A model generated the notes under the pieces. It worked only from the letters and a program-made list of their open reading frames with translations, was not told the DNA's origin and did not search any database. A stretch of DNA of 64,000 bases, from NCBI RefSeq assembly GCF_003056725.1, contig NZ_QBKZ01000024.1:1-64000 (forward strand), given 5' to 3'. A program made the position numbers and the translations under genes. This document shows positions 46,096 through 54,975 of this stretch, one piece after another (position 1 is the stretch's first letter; every line of letters starts with the position of its first letter). Origin of the DNA: Mangrovicoccus ximenensis (GTDB taxonomy: Bacteria > Pseudomonadota > Alphaproteobacteria > Rhodobacterales > Rhodobacteraceae).

Positions 46096-47044
46096 CCGCT
46101 TCCGGTCCAGCCGGGGGGCAGCCGAAAGGCTGCGCCTCGCGCTCCTGTCGGGCAGCATCGCGCTCGGCCTGGCGCTCTGCCCCGCCGAACGCGCAGCGGC
46201 AGGCGAGACCCTGCTCGGCGGGCTCGACTATCCCTGGGACGTCGAGGCCCATGGAAGCGCGCTCTACGTCACCGAGAAGGCCGGAACGCTCGGCATCTTC
46301 GAGGACGGCACGTTCCGGCGCCTGCCCGTCGAGACCAGCGCACCGATCCTCGACAGCCGCGGCGGCGGGCTGATGGGGCTGGCGCTGCTGCCGGATTTCG
46401 CCGAAAGCCGCCGCGCCGTGCTCTACCACCACACCGGCACGCCCGAGTCCCGGTCGAACCGCGTCATCGAGGTCGTGCTGAAGGGCGATGCCTGGCACGA
46501 GACCCGCGTGCTGATCGACGCCATCCCCGGCCATCCGCTCTACAATGGCGGCCGCGTCGCCTTCGGGCCGGACGGGATGCTCTACGTCACCACCGGCTGG
46601 ACCGAGAACCGCGCCCTGCCCCAGGATCCGGACAGCCTCGCGGGCAAGATCCTGCGGATCGCCCCGGATGGCAGCATCCCCGCGGGCAATCCCTTCGCCG
46701 GATCGCCGGTCTGGTCGCTCGGCCACCGCAACCCGCAGGGCCTGGCCTGGGACGATGACGGCCAGCTCCTGGCCGCCGAGCACGGGCAATCGGGCCATGA
46801 CGAGATCAACCGCATCGAAGCGGGCGGCAATTACGGCTGGCCCGAGGTCCAGGGGGACGGAACCGCGCCGGGCATGATCCCGCCGCTGGCGCAGTCCGGC
46901 CGCGGCACCTGGGCGCCGTCGGGCATCGCCTGGGCCGGCGATCGGCATAGCCCAGCGGCACGATCGGCGCGCCCGAGAGCCCGGCAAGGATCACCGCGCC
47001 GGGCTTGGCGCGTTCCGGCGGTCCCATCGGTCCGTCAGGCGTGA
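46085..47044 (+). pseudogene. PQQ-dependent sugar dehydrogenase-like protein, C-terminally cut
   Basis: The frame begins MANNRFRSSRGAAERLRL with a signal-like segment and shows DYPWDVEAHGSALYVTEKAGTLGIF, GGLMGLALLPDF, GGRVAFGPDGMLYVTTG, SLGHRNPQGLAWDDDG and GGNYGWPEVQGD: the first six-odd blades of a soluble glucose/aldose dehydrogenase-type propeller. Native similarity stops near 46940 at SGIAWAGDR; the rest (HSPAARSARPRARQG) is the antisense of the acyltransferase gene. About a quarter of the protein is missing, so it is non-functional. Confidence 0.8.
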
Positions 47045-47453
47045 TCCCCAGCGTGTCTCCGGCCCGCAGCGCCTGCAGCGCGGCGCGCATCGAGCCGGTC
47101 TTGCTGCGCGAGGTCCTGAGCAGGATCGGCTCCAGCCCCACGGCGCGCAGCAATTCGATGATGATCTGCCCGTCGGCATGGTCCGAGACCAGCACCTTGG
47201 CCTTGCGCCCGATCAGCGACCCGACGAAGGGCGTGCAGGCCAGCCGGGAATGCCAGGCGCAGAAGATGATCGGCTCGCGGTTGCCCTCGGGGCCCCAGGC
47301 GTCGAGGCCCAGATAGCTCCAGCGCGTGGTGCGCTCGACGAAGCGGATGTAGCGGGCATAGCCGTTGCGCACGGCCCGCTGGACGCGCGGATTGCGCTGG
47401 ATCCGGACTTCCAGCCGCCGGAGCCGCTTCCTGAGTTTGACGCGCTTGGCCAT
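46945..47453 (-). pseudogene. DUF374 lysophospholipid acyltransferase-like protein, C-terminally cut
   Basis: Starts at ATG 47453: MAKRVKLRKRLRRLEVRIQRNPRVQRAVRNGYARYIRFVERTTRW, then IFCAWHSRLACTPF (the HxxxxD-like acyltransferase motif), LVSDHADGQIIIELLRAVGLEPI, TLGITPDGPMGPP and PIVPLGYA. After about 46945 the native sequence ends and the frame reads through the antisense of the dehydrogenase gene. DUF374 proteins add acyl chains to lipid A precursors or related lipids; the last third is missing. It lies 2 bases from the preceding gene, so both were an operon. Confidence 0.78.
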
Positions 47454-47455
47454 GG

Positions 47456-47971
47456 TCAGCGTCCGGGCGCGAGCTCCTTGATCTCGGGATAGGCCGAGCG
47501 GATCAGGTCGGCCTGGGCCTGGGTGTCGATCCGCGCGAAATGCCATTCGCCGCCTTCGAGGATGGCGATGGTCGCGGTGTCGAAGCGCACCCGCTGGCCG
47601 GAAAAGATCGAGGTGCCCTTCAGCCGCACCACGCCCCAGGTCAGCCCGCCGGCATCGTCGAGCATCACGCCGGTAAGATCGGCGGTCACGTCCTCGGGCT
47701 TCGAGGTCCGGCCGAAGGCCTTGGCCTGGTCGACCAGCGTGTCGCGGATCAGCTTCGGCGGGGTCATCGCCTGCTGCGCGACGCTGGGGATCACCCGCTC
47801 GGGCAGGGCGTCGATCACCCGCGCGGCGCGGTTCTTCTCGGTGTTGCGGGCGAAGGCGGCGGCGTCCTTCTCGAGGCTCTTCAGCTCCGGCGCGCTCGGC
47901 GCGCGCTCGGCCAGGGCAAGCCCGGCGGCACAGGCGAGGACGGCGGCAAGAAGGACGGTAAGGCGCGGCAT
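47456..47971 (-). CDS. periplasmic protein of unknown function
   Basis: 171 residues. Signal peptide MPRLTVLLAAVLACAAGLALA, then a helical part (ELKSLEKDAAAFARNTEKNRAARVIDALPERV) and an alpha/beta domain (KPEDVTADLTGVMLDDAGGLTWGVVRLKGTSIFSGQRVRFD). No known enzyme motif. Its stop lies 2 bases before the acyltransferase start. Longer upstream extension to 48391 is not supported by signal-peptide placement. Confidence 0.72.
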   Translation of the reverse strand: MPRLTVLLAAVLACAAGLALAERAPSAPELKSLEKDAAAFARNTEKNRAARVIDALPERVIPSVAQQAMTPPKLIRDTLVDQAKAFGRTSKPEDVTADLTGVMLDDAGGLTWGVVRLKGTSIFSGQRVRFDTATIAILEGGEWHFARIDTQAQADLIRSAYPEIKELAPGR

Positions 47972-48501
47972 GGGCAGGCTCCTGCAGTGTTCGGTTTGGC
48001 GGAAGCTAGCCTCTGCCCCGCCGCGGGGCAAGGCAGGCCGCCGCGCCTCTTGGCATAGGTGTTTTTCTGCCTCTCCGGGCAGGCCGTGCCTTGGGCCCTT
48101 CCCGGCAGGGCGCTCCGCGGCCACTCCGGCCGGAGACCGGCTGCTGCCCCGCGCGGCAAGGGTCGGCTGCTGTCTTTCCGGGGCAATGCGCGCCGCTGTT
48201 GCCCTGAGGCAAGGCGCTCTGCAGCCGCTCTGGCGGGGAGCACCAGCCGGCCCCTTGGGGAGAGCGGTCCGCTCTCCGCCGATCTGCGCGCCCGGCTGGA
48301 CGCCTGCCTCGGCTGGTGGCGCGCCACGCGGGAGGACTGATCGCGCCGCAGCGTTGCCCGGGCTTCGGGACGCGCTGCGGCATCGGCGCACCGTGCCGAA
48401 TAATCTTCTGTTTCGGAGGCCGAAACGGGCTTTTCCCCTGCGCTGCCCGTGCCATCATGCAACCGGGCAGGAGTTCGGCAGCAAGGTGCAAGGAAACGGG
48501 C
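47972..48501. other. intergenic region with ~106-base-period hairpin-rich repeats
   Basis: 530 bases without a convincing gene. GGCAGGGCGCTCCGCGGCCA-type sequence at 48104-48134 recurs as GCAAGGCGCTCTGCAGCCGC at 48209-48240, with a possible third copy near 48020; the repeated units are palindromic in part. A frame ending at 48340 (ADLRARLDACLGWWRATRED) could be the tail of a lost gene. The promoter of the GNAT gene must lie at the right end. Confidence 0.45.
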
Positions 48502-49422
48502 ATGGAATCGGCGGAGACTCTGGACAGCGGACCCGGCGCGGCAGCGGTCGGAGCGGACCAGATGATGATCGACAGCTTCCTCGCCACGGCGCGGCGCATC
48601 ACGGCAGCGGACCGCCCGCTGCTGCACGAACTGGCAGTCGGCGTGTTCTGGCCGCACCGCTCGCGCGATCTCGACATGATGATCCGGCTCGGAGCGGGCT
48701 ATCTGGCAACCGACGAGATCGGACGCGCCATGGGGTCGGTGATGCATTTCCCGGCCGAAGACGATTTCAGCTTCCTCGGCATGATGGTGGTGGCGCCCCG
48801 GCTGCGCTCCTACGGGACCGGGCGCTGGCTGATGCGGATGGTGATGGCCGAGGCCGAGGGCTGCGACCTGCGGCTGACCGCGACCAAGGCCGGTTACCGG
48901 CTCTATGAAAGCGAGGGCTTCGAGCCGCGCGGCCTCGTCCGCCAGCACCAGGGCCGCGTCCGCTCGATCCATGCCCCCGAACAGGCCGAGGGAACGGAGA
49001 TCCGCTCGCTGGTCCCAGGCGACCTCGACGCCGTGCGCACGCTCGATGCCGAGGCCTACGGCGCGCGGCGCGCCAAGGCGCTGGACGTGTTCCTCGGGGC
49101 CTCCGAGGGCGTCGTCGCCGAGCGCGGCGGCCGGATCACCGGCTATGCGCTGATGCGGAATTTCGGCCGCGGCAAGGTGATCGGCCCGGTCGTCACCGAA
49201 GACGAGCGCACCGCCATGCAGATGGTCGCGCCCTTCATCCAGGCCAACGAGGGCAAGTTCCTGCGCATCGACACGCTGGCCGAAAGCCCGGTCTTCGACG
49301 CCTTCCTGTCGGCCGCGGGACTCGGCATCTACGACACGCTGTCGGAAATGGTGCTGGGCGCGCAGCGCCGTGCCACGACGGGGCCGCAGCTCTTCGGCAT
49401 GGCCTCCCACTCCTTCGGCTGA
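48502..49422 (+). CDS. two-part GNAT N-acetyltransferase
   Basis: 306 residues. First GNAT-like part: MGSVMHFPAEDDFSFLGMMVVAPRLRSYGTGRWLMRMVMAEAEG (strand-4 and pyrophosphate-type loop RxxxxGxxL) and AGYRLYESEGFEPRGLV. The second half (IRSLVPGDLDAVRTLDAEAYGARRAKALDVFLGASEGVVAERG) is a degenerate GNAT half. Fits a double-GNAT acetyltransferase of Rhodobacteraceae, substrate unknown. ATG 48502 follows an AAGGAAAC ribosome site. Confidence 0.85.
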   Translation: MESAETLDSGPGAAAVGADQMMIDSFLATARRITAADRPLLHELAVGVFWPHRSRDLDMMIRLGAGYLATDEIGRAMGSVMHFPAEDDFSFLGMMVVAPRLRSYGTGRWLMRMVMAEAEGCDLRLTATKAGYRLYESEGFEPRGLVRQHQGRVRSIHAPEQAEGTEIRSLVPGDLDAVRTLDAEAYGARRAKALDVFLGASEGVVAERGGRITGYALMRNFGRGKVIGPVVTEDERTAMQMVAPFIQANEGKFLRIDTLAESPVFDAFLSAAGLGIYDTLSEMVLGAQRRATTGPQLFGMASHSFG

Positions 49423-51081
49423 GCTCCCGCGGCGCCGCTGCTTTGGATTGATACAAGGGAGGCGCCGGGACAGCCGCGGAGCGTCCATCCGGGCGCCCTG
49501 CGGGGGGTGGCCCGGAAACCGCCGGTTCGGGCCCATCAGGCACGGCATGGCCGGTCCGGACGCAGCCGCTTCCGGGCATGCCATCGCCCCTGGCCGCCGA
49601 CGGGGAGCACGGGCAGGTGCAGAGCTTCAGGATGTCGGTCCAAGTCAGCGGGCCGAACGGCGGACAGCTGGCGCGCTGCCCGCTGAACGGGACCGACGGC
49701 GGCGCCATATTTGCCGCTCCCTGCGGCTGCGGTCTCAAGATCCTCGCCCGCCTCCGGCGCGTTTGGGCCGGCTTCATCGCCGCCATCATGGTGTTCATGA
49801 CCGGGTGCCGGGCCCCGGAGCGGGCCGGGGCCGCCGCCTGATGCAGGTGTTCGGGATCGACGCGATGAAAGCCTCCGGCGGTGAGCGAAGGATGGGCCAG
49901 CCTGTCTCTGCGCGCCTCGGAAATTCCCTTCAGACAACAGGCCCGGCCACCCGCGCGGTTGGCCAGGTCCGCCCGGCGGTTCGGACAAGCGGCAGCGGCA
50001 GTTCGGCTGCCCGTCCCCTGCCATTCAGGCGGCGACATGACCCGCATGTCCGGCACGGGCATCGACGGGATCCGCAGGAATGCCGCGCAGTCCAACCCGT
50101 TCCGCAATCCGTCAGGTCCCGGAATGCAAGTGCAAATCCACTCAGACGGCAGGGGCTGGCCGCAGCTCCGGCGCAAGGCAAGTTGCGGCCTCCGCTTCTC
50201 GGAGGCAAGACTGACGGAAAGCGCCCAGCCAAGGAGCCTCGCACGGCACGATGCCCGAAGCGGCCTCTCCGCGCCGTCCAGATCCGGAACGGCAAGCCGG
50301 GCGGCCCGCTCCGGGCCGGGGCGCCGCACAGGAACCGATGGCATCGCGGGGCCGCCAGTCCACGCCCGCCGGACAGCGGCATCCTTCCCATGTCCAGCTA
50401 GCGGGGCGATCCTCATGGCCGTGCGGCTGGAACGCCAGCCGCCGGACACGCACCAGTCCCGCGGGAGGCAGCGGCCCGGTCCCCGACCGGATCACGGGCC
50501 GAGAGCATGCACAGCTTGCCATGGCCTTGCGGCGGAAGGCCGTGTCCGGCGTGCCCCGGCACGCCATGCGGGAGCAGCATCCCGACCAAGCAGCGGACCA
50601 CCAGTCGCCAAAAGACGAGGATATCCGGGCAGAGGCGGTCCGGAGCGCCAGACAGGCCCCGGCCGCCGGCCGGCTCCGCCTGCTCCAACCGGCTCCGCAC
50701 CTGCCCATCGAACGGTCGCGGAGCGGAGCTTCATCAGCCATCCCCGCGAACCAGCCAGGGCGGGCGCGCATTTCGGCACGCCCCCAGTCCGGATCGGCCC
50801 GCATGGCTCCGGCAGTGACGGAACGGACGGTGCCGGATGGGCAAACGCCCCGGCCCCCCCCGATCAAATGTGGATGACCTTGCCGCGCCCCGTGCCGCCC
50901 GCCCTGGCGCCCGGCCGGTCACGGACCGTGCCGGCAAAGCTTGGCCCTGACATTTCGAGACCGCCGCGGAGCAGAGCCTCGGGACCGAAACGGCCGCCTT
51001 GCCCGGAGGGCCGCGCCGGGACTGGCTCGTCCGGCAGCCGCGGCAGCTGCGCCCCCGCCCCGGGCCCCGGTGCCGCCCGCA
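49423..51081. other. gene-free interval
   Basis: 1.66 kb. All frames read as arginine/proline/glycine-rich, low-quality translation with no motif, signal or plausible ribosome site. No transposase fragment or long repeat was found by eye. It ends just after the last phosphonate-type permease gene. It may be an eroded region between two former breakpoints. Confidence 0.5.
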
Positions 51082-51912
51082 TCACAGGATGCGCCGCCGC
51101 AGCCAGGCCGAGATGATCTCGCCCAGCAGGACCAGGCCGAGGATGCACAGCAGCACCGTCGCCGCCTCCTGCCATTTGAACGTGTCGATTGCCGATTGCA
51201 GGATGATGCCGATCCCGCCGGCGCCGACCAGCCCCAGCACGGTGGATTCGCGCAGATTGATGTCCCAGCGCAGGATCGCCACCGCCCAGAAGGTCGGCAT
51301 GACCTGCGGCACGATCGCGTAGAGGATCACCTTGGCGCGGGAGGCCCCCGTCGCTTCCAGCGCCTCGACCGGGCGGGTGTCGATCTCCTCGATCGCCTCG
51401 CCGAGCAGCTTGCCGACGAAGCCCACCGAGCGCAGCATGATCGCGGCGATGCCCGCCACGATGCCCGGCCCGAAGATCGCCACGAACAGCAGCGCCCAGA
51501 TGATCGTGTTGATGGAGCGGGACGACACGAGGATGATCCGGCCGAGCCACAGCGTGGCCCGGTTCGGCGTGGTGTTCTGCGCCGCCATCCAAGCCACCGG
51601 CAGCGACACGAGGACCGCGAAGAGCGTCGCGATGGTCGCGATGTTCACGGTCTCCCACAGCACCCGGAGGATGGTGGCGAGATTGGCGGTATCCGGCGGC
51701 ACCATGCGGCCGAAGAGATCGCCCATCTGCGCCGGGGCATCCCAGACCCATTCCCAGATCACGTCGATCGAAGTGATCGACCAGCCGACTGCGAGGGCCG
51801 CGCAGAGAAGGCCGAGATAGCGCGCCATGCGCTGGCGCGGCGTGAAGCGGTGCCAGTCCTCGGGAAAGGCCTCGCGCAGCGGCGTGCCCGGCATCATGCC
51901 CTGATCGCTCAT
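51082..51912 (-). CDS. phnE: phosphonate-type ABC transporter permease (second PhnE of second locus)
   Basis: 276 residues starting MSDQGMMPGTPLREAFPEDWHRFTPRQRM. About six membrane helices; coupling loop GKLLGEAIEEIDTRPVEALEATGASR and tail VGLVGAGGIGIILQSAID. It overlaps the upstream permease by four bases. This system is different enough from the 17-21 kb system to be a separate transporter, not a recent duplicate. Confidence 0.9.
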   Translation of the reverse strand: MSDQGMMPGTPLREAFPEDWHRFTPRQRMARYLGLLCAALAVGWSITSIDVIWEWVWDAPAQMGDLFGRMVPPDTANLATILRVLWETVNIATIATLFAVLVSLPVAWMAAQNTTPNRATLWLGRIILVSSRSINTIIWALLFVAIFGPGIVAGIAAIMLRSVGFVGKLLGEAIEEIDTRPVEALEATGASRAKVILYAIVPQVMPTFWAVAILRWDINLRESTVLGLVGAGGIGIILQSAIDTFKWQEAATVLLCILGLVLLGEIISAWLRRRIL

Positions 51913-52703
51913 ATCCGCTTCCTGATCTGTCCGCTGATCGCCTCGCTGACGAGGATCGCGCCGACGATGATGATGGTGATGGCAAGGGCGAAGTCGTAGT
52001 CGTAGCGGCCGAAGGCATTGGCCAGGGTGGCGCCGATCCCGCCTGCCCCGACGATGCCGATCATCGCGGAGGCGCGCAGGTTGCTGTCGAGCTGGTAGAT
52101 CGACAGGCCGATCTGGCGCGGCAGGATCTGGGGGAAGATCGCGTAGACCAGCACCGACAGCGTTGGCGCCCCGGCGGCCCGCAGCGCCTCGACCTGGCCG
52201 AAGTCGATCTCTTCGATGCGTTCGGCCAGCATCTTGGCGACGAAGCCGACCGAATAGACGATCAGCGTCAGCACCCCGGCAAGCGGCCCGAAGCCCACCG
52301 CCTTGACGAAGAGGATCGCCACGATCACCGGGTGGAAGCTGCGCGCCACGATGATCAGCGCCCGGCCGAGATAGAAGACCGGCAGCGGCGCAATGTTGCG
52401 CGCGGCCATGAAGGCGATCGGAATCGACAGCAGCACGCCGCCGACGGTGGCCAGGATGGCGATCTTCAGGCTTTCCAGAAACCCGTCGATCAGCAGCCCG
52501 CTGCGCTCGAAGCTGGGCGGGAAGGCGCCGCCGAAGATCTGCGCGGCGCGGCCGAAGCCCTCGGCCACGCGCGGCCAGTTGACCGGCAGCGTGGCGATCG
52601 TGCCGATGACATAGGCGGCGACGGCCAGCCAGAGCGCCCATCGCAGCGCCGGGTTGCGGATCATGCGCGGCTTGCGCCAGCGGTCGCGGGAGGCGGCGCT
52701 CAT
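51909..52703 (-). CDS. phnE: phosphonate-type ABC transporter permease (first PhnE of second locus)
   Basis: 264 residues, with membrane helices from residue ~20 and coupling loop KMLAERIEEIDFGQVEALRAAGAPT and tail VGAGGIGATLANAFGRYD. The start overlaps the ATPase stop by four bases. One of two PhnE subunits of the second phosphonate-type system. Confidence 0.9.
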   Translation of the reverse strand: MSAASRDRWRKPRMIRNPALRWALWLAVAAYVIGTIATLPVNWPRVAEGFGRAAQIFGGAFPPSFERSGLLIDGFLESLKIAILATVGGVLLSIPIAFMAARNIAPLPVFYLGRALIIVARSFHPVIVAILFVKAVGFGPLAGVLTLIVYSVGFVAKMLAERIEEIDFGQVEALRAAGAPTLSVLVYAIFPQILPRQIGLSIYQLDSNLRASAMIGIVGAGGIGATLANAFGRYDYDFALAITIIIVGAILVSEAISGQIRKRI

Positions 52704-53494
52704 GTCGCCACCTTCATTTCGAGCGGCGCGGCCGAGGTCCGGGCGCGGTCCTGCGACGGGATGCCGGCATAGATCTCCTCCATCGCGTCATCGGTCAGGT
52801 CGCCCGGCACGCTGTCGAAGATGATCCGGCCATAGCGCATGCCCACGATGCGGTCGGTATAGGTCCTGGCCTCGGCGACATTGTGGATATTGATCAGCAC
52901 CGGCAGCTTCAGCTCGCCCGCTAGGTCTCGCAGCAGCTGCATGATCTGCTCGGAGGTCTTGGGATCGAGCGAGGCGGTCGGCTCGTCCGCCAGCAGGATT
53001 TCGGGACGCTGCATCAGCGCGCGCACCACGCCGACGCGCTGGCGCTCGCCGCCCGACAGCTCGTCGGCGCGCTTGTCGGCGTAATGCGCGATGCCGACCC
53101 GCTCCATCAGCTCGTAGGCGCGGCGGATGTCCTCGCGCGGATAGCGCCGCGCCAGCGCCGCCCAGGTCGAGATGTAGCCGAGCCGTCCGGACTGGACGTT
53201 TTCCATGACCGTCAGCCGGTCGACGAGGTTGAAGCCCTGGAACACCATGCCGATCTTGCGCCGTGCCTCGCGCAGCTGGCGGCCGCGCAGCCTGGTCAGC
53301 TCGGTGCCGTTCAGCTCGATGCTGCCCGAGCTCGGCTCGACCAGCTTGTTGATGCAGCGCAGGAGCGTGCTCTTGCCCGCCCCCGAGGAGCCGATCACCG
53401 AGACGACGGTCTCGCCCTCGATGGTCAGGTTGAGGTTCTTCAGCACCGGGTCGCCGGTGCCGTATCGTTTGACGAGATCGGTGATCTTCAGCAT
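52700..53494 (-). CDS. phnC: phosphonate-type ABC transporter ATP-binding protein (second locus)
   Basis: 264 residues. Walker A GSSGAGKST, Q-loop FQGFNLVDRLTVMENVQSG, signature LSGGERQRV, Walker B ILLADEPTASLDP and IHNVAEA. The FNLVDRLxVMENV part marks a PhnC-type ATPase. It lies between phnD and the first phnE, a gene order (D-C-E-E) that differs from the first locus (C-D-E-E). Confidence 0.92.
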   Translation of the reverse strand: MLKITDLVKRYGTGDPVLKNLNLTIEGETVVSVIGSSGAGKSTLLRCINKLVEPSSGSIELNGTELTRLRGRQLREARRKIGMVFQGFNLVDRLTVMENVQSGRLGYISTWAALARRYPREDIRRAYELMERVGIAHYADKRADELSGGERQRVGVVRALMQRPEILLADEPTASLDPKTSEQIMQLLRDLAGELKLPVLINIHNVAEARTYTDRIVGMRYGRIIFDSVPGDLTDDAMEEIYAGIPSQDRARTSAAPLEMKVAT

Positions 53495-53570
53495 GCGGTC
53501 GCTCCGTCGCGCTGGCCGGTTTCGCAGGGCGGCGGGCAGGCCTGGACGGCCCGCCCCGGGTGGGAGGCGC

Positions 53571-54542
53571 TCATTCGGCGGCGAGGCCCTCGGGCGTGTA
53601 GCTGACGCCGTTGGCGGCCTGGATCTCGCGGATCACCGCCCAGTCCTCCTGATAGGTGACCGGCACGAATTTCGACACGCCGGAGAACTCCTCCCCGAGC
53701 GCCGTGCCGGAGAAGTCGAACTCGAAGAAGGCCTGCTTGATCTTCTCGACCAGCGCCGGGTCGAGGTCGTGGGCATAGGTGTAGGAAGTGGTCGGGAACG
53801 GCTTCGACTCCCAGACGATCCTGACCTCGTCCGGATCGTAGAGACCGCGCTCGGCCATGCGGTCAACCACTTCCGAGGCGACCGGCGCGGCGTCGTAGTC
53901 GCCGGCCACGACGCCCAGCATCGACTGGTCATGCGAGCCGGAATAGACCACCTCGTAATCCTCCTCCGGGGTCACGCCCAGATTGGGAAACAGCGCCCGA
54001 GGCGCGAGATTGCCGGAATTCGAGGTCGGCGAGGTATGCGCGATCCGCTTGCCCGCGAGGTCCGCCATTGTCTCGATGCCGCTGTCCTTGCGGGTATAGA
54101 CTTGGAGCTTGTAGCCGAATTCGCCCTCGTCGGATCCCATGATCGCGAAGGGCACCGCCCCGGCCAGGTTGACCGCGAAGGGCGTCGGGCCGGTCGAGAA
54201 ACCGGCGATGTGCAGGCGCCCCGAGCGCATCGCCTCGACCTCGGCGGCATTCGACTGCACGGCGAAGAACTTCACGCTCTTGCCGGTGACGTCCTCGAGA
54301 TGCGAGATGAACGGCTCCCAGATATCGGCATAGATCGCCGGATCCTCGACCGGCGTGTAGGCAAAGACCAACGTTCCCGGATCCTGCAGCCCCTCCGCGG
54401 GCGAGTCAGCGACCAGATCGCCGTCGGCGTCGCAATACATCGGATCGAGATCGCCCCGCGGACAGTCCTGCGCCTGCGCCGTTCCGGCAAGCAAGGCAAT
54501 GGCAGATGCCGCGGCGAGGCCGCGGAAAGTCGTGTCGAACAT
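53571..54542 (-). CDS. phnD: phosphonate-type ABC transporter substrate-binding protein (second locus)
   Basis: 323 residues. Signal peptide MFDTTFRGLAAASAIALLAGTAQA; then DCPRGDLDPMYCDADGDLVADSPAEG, a short N-terminal extension with an acidic DxDxD-type loop and two Cys that phnD of the first locus lacks. The PhnD core follows: LVFAYTPVEDPAIYADIWEPFISHLE, AEVEAMRSGRLHIAGFSTGPTPFAVN and SGIETMADLAGKRIAHTSPTSNSGNL. First gene of its operon and next to the operator repeats. Confidence 0.9.
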   Translation of the reverse strand: MFDTTFRGLAAASAIALLAGTAQAQDCPRGDLDPMYCDADGDLVADSPAEGLQDPGTLVFAYTPVEDPAIYADIWEPFISHLEDVTGKSVKFFAVQSNAAEVEAMRSGRLHIAGFSTGPTPFAVNLAGAVPFAIMGSDEGEFGYKLQVYTRKDSGIETMADLAGKRIAHTSPTSNSGNLAPRALFPNLGVTPEEDYEVVYSGSHDQSMLGVVAGDYDAAPVASEVVDRMAERGLYDPDEVRIVWESKPFPTTSYTYAHDLDPALVEKIKQAFFEFDFSGTALGEEFSGVSKFVPVTYQEDWAVIREIQAANGVSYTPEGLAAE

Positions 54543-54584
54543 GATTTTTCCTCCGTTCGCGCCACATCTCCCTCCTCAGAGATT

Positions 54585-54653
54585 TGTGGCACTTGCCACA
54601 TACTCAGCACTAATCAGTGGTCACTGCAATAAATTTGTCGCAATATTGTGGCA
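54585..54653. promoter_or_regulatory. operator repeats in front of phnD (TTGTGGCA boxes)
   Basis: A perfect palindrome TGTGGCA-CT-TGCCACA covers 54585-54600. A third box TTGTGGCA lies at 54646-54653 and a related TTGTCGCAA at 54635-54643; GCCACA at 54563-54568 is another half-site. Such clustered, spaced boxes between a divergent DeoR-type regulator and an ABC operon are what a DeoR operator looks like. The regulator gene next to it is truncated. Confidence 0.6.
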
Positions 54654-54675
54654 GGCTCCGCCCGGAGGATTGCCG

Positions 54676-54975
54676 ATGACCGACCCGACCCAGCGCCTGC
54701 GCAAGGCCGATCGACACGAAAGAATACTGATGGAGCTTCGGCTTAGATCGCATCTGCGGATCAGCGATCTGGCGCGGGACTTCGGGGTAGCGACCGAGAC
54801 GATCCGGCGCGACGTTGCGGAACTCGAGGCCGAGGGGCGGGTCTCGAAGGCCTTCGGCGGCGTGGTCCCGGTGGCGCCGGGACAGCGGCCGGACGTGGAA
54901 GCGCGCAGCCGCGACCGGCAGAAGGAACGCGCCGAGATCGCCCGCCAGGCGGCCGCGCTGGCGCAGCGCGACATC
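54676..54975 (+). pseudogene. DeoR-family regulator, N-terminal fragment
   Basis: From ATG 54676: KADRHERILMELRLRSHLRISDLARDFGVATETIRRDVAELEAEGRVSKAFGGVVP, the DeoR-type winged-helix DNA-binding domain and linker, then RSRDRQKERAEIARQAAALAQRDI, the start of the sugar-phosphate-sensing domain. The remaining ~150 residues are missing; the sequence passes into the antisense of an ABC ATPase gene at about 54975. It could still bind DNA but without effector control. Confidence 0.82.
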
